DNA of 64,000 nt, taken from IMG/VR virus record IMGVR_UViG_3300007512_001547, positions 1-64,000 of that record. The stretch is one strand, 5' to 3'. The first letter of the stretch is position 1; every line of letters begins with the position of its first letter. Source of the DNA: a virus. The notes below the pieces were generated by a model. It worked only from the letters and a program-made list of their open reading frames with translations. It had not been told where the DNA came from and did not search any database. The position numbers were made by a program, and so were the translations under genes. This document shows, piece after piece, positions 16,756 through 25,100 of this stretch.

Positions 16756-18102
16756 ATGTGCGGAATAGTCGGAATATACAACGTTCCTGAAGCCTCTAAA
16801 ATTGCGGCCTTAGGAATTCATGGATTACAACATCGAGGACAAGAAGGTGCGGGAATTATTTCATACAACAAAGAATTTCATATCCATGGCGACTATGGAC
16901 GTGTTGATCATATTTTTGGTAGCGACAAAGTTATAAAAAATCTTCCAGGTAGTACAGCAATTGGACACGTTAGATACAGCACTACTGGAGGCACAGGAAA
17001 AAGTAATGTTCAACCTTTATTTTATAATTTAGACTTTGGCGGCTTTGCTATTGCCCACAATGGTGACTTTACTGATTCTGCATATTGGAGAGAAAAGCTA
17101 ACCAAAGAAGGTGCAATATTTCAAACAACAACTGACACAGAAATTATTCCACATTTGATTGCTCGAACAAAAGGTATTGATCCTGTGGATCGTTTACTTA
17201 CAGTATTGAATAAAGTAGAAGGTGCATTTAGCATAGTAACTTTACTTGATGATAAATTAGTTGTTGCTCGAGATCCATATGGCTTTCGTCCTTTAGTTAT
17301 AGGTCAATACGAAGAAGGGTACGCAATAGCATCAGAAACCTGTGCTCTTGATTTAATTGGTGCAACAAACATTAAAGATATCGATCCTGGTACAGTAATC
17401 ATATTCAGTAATGGAAAAAAAGAAACATTTTATTTAGATAAAAAAGTTACAAAACATTTTTGTATATTTGAACACATTTATTTTTCACGTCCTGATACTG
17501 TTATTGATAATCAATTAGTATACGAAGTTCGTAAAAGAATAGGAGAAGAATTAGCAAAAGAAAGTTATGTTGAATCTGACATGGTTGTTCCTGTACCTGA
17601 TTCTGGAATGGCATCTGCACTTGGATATGCTAATCAATCAAAAGTACCTTTTGAACTAGGACTTACACGAAGTCATTACAAAGGAAGAACATTTATTGAA
17701 CCTACACAAAAAATACGAGACTTAGGTGTAAGATTAAAACATAGTGCTATGCAATTGTTTAAAGATAAAACAGTTACCGTTATTGACGATTCTATTGTAC
17801 GTGGAACTACATCTAAAAAAATTATAAAAATGATACGAAAAGCAGGTGCTAAAAAAATACATATGCGTATCTCATCTCCTCCTGTAACTGGACCATGCCA
17901 TTATGGTATTGATACTCCAAACAGAAAAGAACTTATAGCTGGAGAAAGTAATGTAAACGAAATTAAAGAATTTATTGGTGCTGATTCATTAGAGTATATT
18001 TCTATAGAAGGACTACATAAAGCTATGAAAAGTAAGGGCTACTGCGACGCTTGTTTTACAGGCAACTATCCAGTTAAAAAACAATTGGCTATAAACGATT
18101 AA
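16756..18102 (+). CDS. purF: Amidophosphoribosyltransferase PurF
   Basis: First committed step of purine synthesis: PRPP plus glutamine to phosphoribosylamine. The N-terminal glutamine amidotransferase domain opens with the nucleophile directly as Cys2 (MCGIVGIYN), so no propeptide needs removal. The PRTase domain carries the PRPP loop TVIDDSIVRGTTS near residue 342. 448 residues, slightly short but complete. It would lift purine supply for phage replication, in line with thyX. Marine phages carry several pur genes. The stop TAA is part of the late promoter of the next gene. Confidence 0.96.
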   Translation: MCGIVGIYNVPEASKIAALGIHGLQHRGQEGAGIISYNKEFHIHGDYGRVDHIFGSDKVIKNLPGSTAIGHVRYSTTGGTGKSNVQPLFYNLDFGGFAIAHNGDFTDSAYWREKLTKEGAIFQTTTDTEIIPHLIARTKGIDPVDRLLTVLNKVEGAFSIVTLLDDKLVVARDPYGFRPLVIGQYEEGYAIASETCALDLIGATNIKDIDPGTVIIFSNGKKETFYLDKKVTKHFCIFEHIYFSRPDTVIDNQLVYEVRKRIGEELAKESYVESDMVVPVPDSGMASALGYANQSKVPFELGLTRSHYKGRTFIEPTQKIRDLGVRLKHSAMQLFKDKTVTVIDDSIVRGTTSKKIIKMIRKAGAKKIHMRISSPPVTGPCHYGIDTPNRKELIAGESNVNEIKEFIGADSLEYISIEGLHKAMKSKGYCDACFTGNYPVKKQLAIND

Positions 18103-18105
18103 ATA
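18100..18105 (+). promoter_or_regulatory. Late-type promoter element TAAATA
   Basis: TTAAATACACAT before ATG 18111; the TAAATA ends 5 nt before the start and no Shine-Dalgarno is present. Confidence 0.6.
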
Positions 18106-18110
18106 CACAT

Positions 18111-19742
18111 ATGAAACCATGGTTTGAAAGAGAATTAGCAGAAGCGGATATAATTAAATTCCCAGAGCCTGAAGCTAAAGTCGTACAAATGCCAAATGTG
18201 CAGGAGTATCCAGACTTTATTACAGGTGTACAAGATTTACAATCCAAGCAAAAAGACGGTACAATATCACAAGAATCATACGATAAACTTTACACAGAGC
18301 TAATACACAGATTTATGAAGAAAGAGAGTTTTGAAACTCCTTGGTTCATAAGAGAAGCTAATTTGAGCAGAGTTTCAACAGGATCACGAACACTTTATAT
18401 CAACAATATTAATAAATTATTAAAAAAAAATACACCTTTTCCTATTGGTAGACAAAAGAAAAAATTAAAAGGCACCTTTGTTCCCGATCCAGGACAAGAA
18501 ATTAAAGATTTCAGCGATACACTTACAGGAAAACTTAATGGAGAAGAAGTTGAAATAGCGGCAACTTCTCTTTTTAAAAGTGCAGATATAAGAGGTGGTC
18601 AAACACTAAAAACAGGAGAAGCGAAAAAACTTTGGAATACTGGATATGTATCGGAAGGTCTTTTTGGAATGGGATTATTCTTAGCATTATTATTAGATCG
18701 TCCACTATCAGATATTGATATCAAAGACGGAGTTAAAAAATTTCTTAAAACAAATGGTGGTACAGTAACAAAAGTTAATCCAAAAACTAAAGATAGTGTC
18801 TCACTAAAAATTTATTTGCCAGAAGTAGATTGGGACGGTTTAATTAATCCAAAAACATATGAGCATCCAGACATAATAGGACATTCTAAATCAATTGCTG
18901 ATTATACTAACAGCTCTGCAGATTGGAAAGAAATAGACAACAGTTTTGTAAAAAATCAAAAGATTGATAATATAGAAGTAATCGCAGATGGGACATCTGC
19001 ACAAAAAGCAACCAAGGTTGATGTCTATATCAAATATGCTAATGGCAAACGAATGAAATTTGAACGTTCAATTAAAAGTGGAAAGGTAAAACAATTTGGG
19101 CAAGGTCCAGTAGGTGGTGCTTTAGGACAACGAGAAAAAAAATATGGCGAGAAAGGAACATCGCACCATTCTTGGTATCCTGGAAAAGGATCTAGAGAGG
19201 CACGTTGGAGTTATCAAGAAGATTTTTGGAATAATATGGGTGTAAATATCTCAAATGCAGAAAATGATTTTATGGGATATAAATCTGATATTACAGACAA
19301 GTTAAATAAAAAAGCAAAATGGACAAAAAAAGACAAAGATATAGCCATAGACATTGAAAGAGAAATACATTATTTTCCATATCAAGTAGCTACAAAAGAA
19401 TTGAATGATAAGTTAAAAGGAAATAAAGATGAATACAAAACACTTATACACATTAATGGAGCATTACAAGATTATGCTGGTGCCAAAATGATTCACATTT
19501 ATTCTGGAGGATACAGAGTAATGGATTTTAAAAAACTAGATAAGTTAGTTGGTGCCCTTGACCTAAAAGCATTTTTCAAAGATACAGGAATGTATCCTAA
19601 AGTTATTATTGGAGACGATGATACACCTGCTGGAGAATTTATATCAGTAACTCTTAAAACGGATCAAGGCAAAGCATCAAACCAAGTTGATATGGGCGAA
19701 TTAATTAAAAAAGTAACCACTGTTGAAAAACGCGACTATTAA
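18111..19742 (+). CDS. Large hypothetical protein, late expressed (543 aa)
   Basis: Not recognised. N-terminal 85 residues are acidic and helical (DFITGVQDLQSKQKDGTISQESY). The rest is mixed and lysine-rich, with a GLFGMGLFLALLL hydrophobic stretch near residue 185, a KVDVYIKYANGKR strand and a Trp-rich HHSWYPGKGSREARW motif near 347. No signal peptide or known catalytic motif. The late promoter suggests a virion or packaging role, perhaps injected with the DNA (inference). Confidence 0.75.
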   Translation: MKPWFERELAEADIIKFPEPEAKVVQMPNVQEYPDFITGVQDLQSKQKDGTISQESYDKLYTELIHRFMKKESFETPWFIREANLSRVSTGSRTLYINNINKLLKKNTPFPIGRQKKKLKGTFVPDPGQEIKDFSDTLTGKLNGEEVEIAATSLFKSADIRGGQTLKTGEAKKLWNTGYVSEGLFGMGLFLALLLDRPLSDIDIKDGVKKFLKTNGGTVTKVNPKTKDSVSLKIYLPEVDWDGLINPKTYEHPDIIGHSKSIADYTNSSADWKEIDNSFVKNQKIDNIEVIADGTSAQKATKVDVYIKYANGKRMKFERSIKSGKVKQFGQGPVGGALGQREKKYGEKGTSHHSWYPGKGSREARWSYQEDFWNNMGVNISNAENDFMGYKSDITDKLNKKAKWTKKDKDIAIDIEREIHYFPYQVATKELNDKLKGNKDEYKTLIHINGALQDYAGAKMIHIYSGGYRVMDFKKLDKLVGALDLKAFFKDTGMYPKVIIGDDDTPAGEFISVTLKTDQGKASNQVDMGELIKKVTTVEKRDY

Positions 19743-19785
19743 TCACTACACATTAAATCCCAAAAAATAAACCATAAGTATTAGT

Positions 19786-20364
19786 ATGACGGATACTCAA
19801 GGCAAATTACTTGTAGCACCACCTAGTATGCCAGATTGGAGATTCCAAAAAACTGTTCTCTATGTTTGGCGTCATGACATATCAGGTGCGGCGGCAGTTA
19901 TTATTAACAAAAAGTGTAATCACCCTGATTTTAAGCACATATGCGAAGAAGGTCGTGTTGATAGAAACTTACAAATTAATCTACCTGTATATTATGGAGG
20001 CCCAATCTTAAACAATATTATTGGCGTCCTACACACAAAAGACTTTCAATTAGGAAGTACAAACGCAAATAGCAACTATCCACTAGCATTTACATTAGAT
20101 AAAAAAATGCTTGAAGTTCTTGCAAAAGGAGGTGGACCTAAACAAAAAATGATTACAATGGGGATGGCAAGTTGGGAATCTCAACAACTTGAAGACGAAA
20201 TAGATGCATTACCTCCAAGAAAACGTGCAATGAGTTGGTTAATATTACCGTATGATGAAAAAATTGTATTTGGACCACAACCAGAGGATCTTTGGGAAAT
20301 GTGCGTTTCACGTGCTGTAGAAAATAAAACTAAAGAAATTACTAATAAGATTTTTAAAATATAA
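19786..20364 (+). CDS. AlgH/YqgE family protein (UPF0301)
   Basis: 192-residue member of the AlgH/YqgE family, from GKLLVAPPSMPD to the C-terminal helices. Family hallmarks seen are AAAVIINKK, VYYGGPI and GMASWESQQLEDEI. The biochemical role is unsettled; in pseudomonads algH has been linked to alginate regulation. Members occur in marine T4-like phages. It converges without spacing on the minus-strand gene that follows. Confidence 0.88.
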   Translation: MTDTQGKLLVAPPSMPDWRFQKTVLYVWRHDISGAAAVIINKKCNHPDFKHICEEGRVDRNLQINLPVYYGGPILNNIIGVLHTKDFQLGSTNANSNYPLAFTLDKKMLEVLAKGGGPKQKMITMGMASWESQQLEDEIDALPPRKRAMSWLILPYDEKIVFGPQPEDLWEMCVSRAVENKTKEITNKIFKI

Positions 20365-20787
20365 TTACCCGTACGGGCCAGCAATTGGACAGGTACTAGT
20401 TAATAAGTGCCAAAGTTTGTCATAGTCCCAATCAAAATTATGCTGTTCTTTTAAGTATTGTTTCTGCAATGGCCAAGCATCTTTCTCCATTTGATTTACA
20501 CAATCATAATCTATTTCATTTATATCCTGCAGATAATGAATTACTTCATGTAATAATACTGATAGGCTCCATGGATCAGTTCTATCCCATGTGTCTGGCA
20601 ATATTATTAAATCAAGTTTAATATCATAAAATCCATGTAATGTAACACCTTCATACTTTTCACCACCATAATATGCTTCTTCCATTTTATCCTGTGTTAC
20701 AAACAAAATCGTTGGTTCAGGAACATCTATATTATAATTTGTGTTAGCTCCTATCCAAATCATCAGAGCCATAATAATTTCTTTCAT
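20365..20787 (-). CDS. Exported HExxH metallopeptidase-like protein (minus strand)
   Basis: One of only two convincing minus-strand genes. The 140-residue product begins with a hydrophobic segment (IIMALMIWIG) that may be a signal or anchor, and contains H80-E81-V-I-H84 (LLHEVIHYLQ), the zinc peptidase signature, with E and D residues downstream as possible third ligands. I chose the second ATG (20785-20787) because a late element TAAATA on the same strand (20799-20794) ends right against the first ATG, leaving 6 nt to the second. Zinc-protease activity is predicted only from the motif. Confidence 0.75.
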   Translation of the reverse strand: MKEIIMALMIWIGANTNYNIDVPEPTILFVTQDKMEEAYYGGEKYEGVTLHGFYDIKLDLIILPDTWDRTDPWSLSVLLHEVIHYLQDINEIDYDCVNQMEKDAWPLQKQYLKEQHNFDWDYDKLWHLLTSTCPIAGPYG

Positions 20788-20793
20788 TGACAT

Positions 20794-20799
20794 TATTTA
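20794..20799 (-). promoter_or_regulatory. Late-type promoter element, minus strand
   Basis: Reads TTAAATA on the minus strand, 6 nt before the second ATG of the metallopeptidase-like gene. It faces away from the plus-strand element at 20829, giving a divergent pair. Confidence 0.5.
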
Positions 20800-20828
20800 A
20801 TACTTTCGAGTTTAAAAATTTATAACAA

Positions 20829-20834
20829 TAAATA
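20829..20834 (+). promoter_or_regulatory. Late-type promoter element before htrA-like gene
   Basis: CAATAAATATC; the TAAATA ends 5 nt before the GTG start at 20840, with no Shine-Dalgarno. Confidence 0.6.
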
Positions 20835-20839
20835 TCATA

Positions 20840-21901
20840 GTGAAAAAGATCTTTTTAGTTACAGTGTTTGTTCTCTTTTCCTCAATATCTTTTGCCGAAA
20901 TTGATATCGATTGGAAGTGGGGAAAGGTATTCGATAGTGTTGTATTAATCAGCGGTGAGAATGTAGCTGAAACAATACCTAAAAGTCCTGACGTAGCACC
21001 ACACGAAAAAGAACAAAAGTTTGATTCTCTTAAACCAAGGATTATTCCATATGGCATGGGAACAGGTTTTTTTATTAATAAAATTCATATAGTAACAAAT
21101 TATCATGTTATTAAAAATTTTGATAAGATATCAATTTATGCTTTTAATCATTTGTTTCCAATAACAGATGTTACACTTGTAGGTTATGATGAAGAAATTG
21201 ATATTGCAGTACTACAAATTAATGAAGACGTTGAACATCATTTTTTAAGATGGTCAGATACTGCTCCTCTTATCGGGGAAGATGTTTATGCACTTGGACA
21301 TGGAATGAGTCAATTATGGTCATTAACAAAAGGTATTTTAAGTTATGATTATCGACAAAATCCAGGCACAAGTTTTGTTCATTATATGCAAACTGATGCT
21401 GTTATAAATTCTGGTAACTCGGGAGGTCCATTGCTTAATGAAGATGGCGAAGTTATAGGTGTTAATACCTTACTAATCTCACCAGACAAATATTATGTTG
21501 GATACGGTTATATCCTTCCAACGCCTTTAGTCAAACGAGCAGTTACTCAAATTTTAGCAACTGGAGAACACATTAAACCGTTTATGGGAATTCTAATGGG
21601 TCATATTGAAGGACGAGAACAGTACGAAGAATTAAAAGCAAAAGAAATAGGTCACTATTTAGAAATTAAAGAAGTTACTAAAAATTCGCCAGCAGACCAT
21701 TTTGGATTATTAGCAGGCGATATAATAATTTCAATTGACGATAAAGATATTCAAGTAGTACCTCAAGTAATTGAATTGCTATGGGAACGAAATCCTGGTG
21801 ACCAAGTAAGTTTCAAAGTTTATAGAGATCATGAATATCATACTATCGATATCGTTTTAGGAAAAGCAAAAAACCAAAAACCCAACAAATATCCAAAATA
21901 A
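20840..21901 (+). CDS. Secreted HtrA/DegP-like serine protease with PDZ domain
   Basis: Periplasmic trypsin-fold protease and quality-control factor. A signal peptide (residues 1-19, VFVLFSSISFA) is followed by the protease domain with the complete triad H89 (TNYHVI), D121 (EIDIAV) and S194 (SGNSGGP), and one PDZ domain from about residue 250 (SPADHFGLLAGDIIISIDD). 353 residues, the size of DegS or short DegQ forms. The start is GTG, chosen because the late element sits 5 nt before it and the signal peptide begins there. Encoded just ahead of the secreted FecR protein, it may process or protect exported phage products (inference). An HtrA in a phage is rare. Confidence 0.92.
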   Translation: MKKIFLVTVFVLFSSISFAEIDIDWKWGKVFDSVVLISGENVAETIPKSPDVAPHEKEQKFDSLKPRIIPYGMGTGFFINKIHIVTNYHVIKNFDKISIYAFNHLFPITDVTLVGYDEEIDIAVLQINEDVEHHFLRWSDTAPLIGEDVYALGHGMSQLWSLTKGILSYDYRQNPGTSFVHYMQTDAVINSGNSGGPLLNEDGEVIGVNTLLISPDKYYVGYGYILPTPLVKRAVTQILATGEHIKPFMGILMGHIEGREQYEELKAKEIGHYLEIKEVTKNSPADHFGLLAGDIIISIDDKDIQVVPQVIELLWERNPGDQVSFKVYRDHEYHTIDIVLGKAKNQKPNKYPK

Positions 21902-21938
21902 ACATTATATACGCATAGATAATAAATGCACATATTAT

Positions 21939-21960
21939 TAAATATCTATGAGCGAGGTTA
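21939..21960 (+). promoter_or_regulatory. Late element plus SD-like box, copy 1
   Basis: TAAATAT, 3 variable bases, TGAGCGAGGT. The same arrangement with identical spacing recurs at 22134-22153 before the FecR gene. Only the 3 central bases differ. Confidence 0.55.
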
Positions 21961-21969
21961 ACGTACAAA

Positions 21970-22110
21970 ATGGCAGGTCGATCAAAAAAGATCTATCAAA
22001 TAACTCACACTCTCGTAACGACAAAAGAATCTAATCTCAAAGGCAACATAACTAATCTCTTGGCTATACATAGCCAGCCTCTTGACCACGGCATGAGTGT
22101 CTTTGAGTAG
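21970..22110 (+). CDS. Possible 46-residue leader protein
   Basis: An ATG frame of 46 codons (begins MAGRSKKIYQ, ends DHGMSVFE) lies in the 255-nt space before the FecR gene, 12 nt after the GCGAGG box of copy 1. A competing 28-codon frame starts at ATG 21948 inside the same box. The peptide is basic at the N-terminus and unrecognised. The region also has a small hairpin (GGCTA 22062-22066 with TAGCC 22071-22075). It may be a small protein gene or an untranslated leader. Confidence 0.35.
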   Translation: MAGRSKKIYQITHTLVTTKESNLKGNITNLLAIHSQPLDHGMSVFE

Positions 22111-22131
22111 ATTCTATCTCTAATACACCCA

Positions 22132-22153
22132 TATAAATATTGCTGAGCGAGGT
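22132..22153 (+). promoter_or_regulatory. Late promoter TATAAATA and SD of the FecR gene, copy 2
   Basis: Exact T4 late consensus TATAAATA at 22132-22139, then TGAGCGAGGT whose GCGAGG serves as Shine-Dalgarno for ATG 22157. Confidence 0.7.
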
Positions 22154-22156
22154 ATT

Positions 22157-25100
22157 ATGTCAGAGCATTCCATTGGAAAAATTACAATTACTGACGGTGT
22201 CGTTGTAATTCAACGAGATAATCAGTCAATAGAACTACAAGAAGGCGATTCTATCTATCTTAATGATGTTGTAGAAGCCAAAGGCGGTTCTGTTGGTATT
22301 GCATTTGCTGACCAAACCTCAATGTCAATTGATCCAGGTGCAAAAATGGTCATTGACGAATTTGTTTATGACCCTGAAGATCCTACAACAGGTTCAATGA
22401 GCGCCAATGTAATCACAGGAAACTTTTCTTTTGTTTCAGGACAAATTGCCAAAGTGGGTAATGATGCAATGAAAGTTACAACACCTGTGTTAACAATTGG
22501 TGTTAGAGGTACACAGGTTGCAGGTAAGGCCAATACAGATGGTGAAGAAAACGAGATAGTTCTACTGCCAAACGATGATGGCACAGTTGGACAGATTATG
22601 ATCAAAAACGAATCTGGCGAAGTGTTATTGACAAAAGCATTTGAGGCAACAACAATTATAAATGCTTATACTGTTCCTACTGTACCTGTTATATTACCAA
22701 AAGAAATAGTTCTTAAAAAGTTTGCTTCTACTATTGCAACAACTAGAAAAACAGAAGCAAAAGCAGAAGTAGAAAGAGAAACGGAAGAAGCAGTTAGAGA
22801 AAAAGAAAAAGCCGAGGATGAAAAAGAAGAACTAGAAGAGGAAAAAGAAAAACTTGAGGAAGAACAAGAAGAACTAGAAGAAGAAAAGGAAGAACTAGAA
22901 GAAAAAGTTGAGGAACTTGAAGAAGAGAAAGAGGAAGTAGCAGAAGAGAAAGAAGAAATCGAAGAGAAACTTGAAGAAGTATTTGAAGAGAAAGAAGAAA
23001 TCGAAGAGAAGAAAGAAGAAGTTGTAGAAGAAATTGAGGAACTCGAAGAGAAATTAGAAGATGCCAACATACAAGAAAGACAGGCCATCGAGAAAGAACT
23101 AGAAAAATTAGAAGAAGAATTTGAAGAGATAGAGGACGAAGTACAAGAGATCGAGAAAGAGATTGATGTAGTTGCCAAAGAGAAGGTAGCGGTTGAGAAG
23201 AAAGTACGAGAGATTGAGAAAGAATTCGTTGAAGCAAAAAAAGATTTTGTTGAGATAGAACAAAAAGTAGAATTTGTTGAAAAAGAAGTATTAGAAGTAA
23301 TTGAAAAAGAACTAGTGATAGAGCAAGAGATTAAACTAGTTGAAGAAAAATTTGAAGCCATTGTAGAAGAATTTGAAGTGTTCCAAAAAGAATTCGTGCA
23401 GGAGTTCGAGGACTTCATTCCAGAAGAGGAGATACAACAGTTTATGGAAGAAGCACCAATAGAACTTATTGAGGAATTCCAAGAAAACATAATAGAAAAA
23501 TTAGAAGAAGAAAAAGTAAACATACAGGAAAATGAGAACGAAGTAAAGAAAGATGAGGAAGTAGAAGATCCATTTGCTGAAGAAAACGTTGAGAAGGCTA
23601 TAAAGGACTTGGACCAAAAGCAGGAAGAACTGATAGGTGAAGTAGACGAACTGATAGAGAAAGATATGGAACTTCAAGAAGAGGCTAAGGAACTAGATGA
23701 GAAAGCACAGCAACTTGAGGAAGAAGCACAGGAATTAGAAAAGGAAGCACGTCAATTAGAAGAAGAGGCAGAGAAAGCCTACGCAAACAATGACGAAGAA
23801 GCAATACAGGAAATCGAAGAAAAGTTCCAAGAACTAGATGAGAAGTTTGAGGAAGTTGATCAAGGGTTCCAACAAATTGACGAGGGTTTCCAAGAATTAG
23901 ACAAAGAGTACAAAGAACTTGACGAACAGTTCCAAGAGGTCAACGAGCAGTTTATCGATATAGATGAACAATTTCAGGAAGTGATAGAGTTCGAGCAGAA
24001 ACTTGAAGATAACCAACAGGTTGATGGACCAGGGTTCAACGAAGACAATGATGTGTTTAACGTGCCTGAAGATCAACAAGTAGACAACATAAAAGTAGAA
24101 CAGTTTATAAAGGAAGAAAAAGAAAAAGCACTAGAAAATAATGTGTTTGCCCAAGAGGCAGAGGATTTCTTTGAAAACGAGGAAGTTATCATAAACGAAG
24201 ATGTAGATGATCAAGTAAAAGATTTGTTTATCCTTAATGCACAAAACATTGATCAATTTATAGAAGGTGCTGGTAGTGGTATTAATAATGCAGAAGATTA
24301 TGAGGATCAAGAAAATGAATGGGCAGACTATGATGCCATAATGGACTACAACGAAGAAGCATACGAAGATCAACTAGAAGCAGATGCATGGTTTGATCAA
24401 TGGATAGCAGATTTGGCTGAAGAACAAAATATAAACGTTGCTCCATGGTTAGATATGCCAAACGATACAAGTGTTGCTGAAAGCCTATCTGTAGGAACGA
24501 CTTTAGGTTATGTGTATGGTTCAGACGCAAACGGTGATCAATTAACTTACAGCATATTAAGTGATGCATCAGGCAAGATTGCAATAGACGGAAGTAGATT
24601 GTATTTGAAAGAATCATTTGATACCATTTCATCCGACACAGAGTATTCCGTATTATTAAAAGTGCAAGATCCATATGGTGCATCTGATGTGGACGAATGG
24701 ACAGTTACAGTTGAGAACAACCACTCGCCTGTGATATCCAACACTAGTGCTGTGTCATTAGCAGAGAACGTTAGCACAGGTACAGCGGTGGCAACAATAT
24801 CTGCCTCTGACGCTGAAAGCGAAACAATAACATATTCAATAACAGCAGGTAATGACGAAGGCAAGTTTTCTATCAACAGTTCAACAGGTGTAATCACATA
24901 CAACACACAGACGGCTGTGCTGACCACAGAAACGTTTGAAAGCACTTCCGATGGTGCAACACCAACAGGTTGGACAGGATCAACAGTTGACGCCACGACC
25001 TACTACGGAAAAATATTAGGTAGGTTCAATGGAGATTCAAACACAGGACAGGATGTCTACAAGACATTTGATTTCAACAGTTCACACGCAGGCAAACGAG

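Noticed and set aside
22666-23523. Long minus-strand open frame opposite the coiled-coil region
   Set aside because: It is almost pure Ser/Phe, the antisense of GAA/GAG/AAA codons, so it is a composition artefact of the real plus-strand gene.
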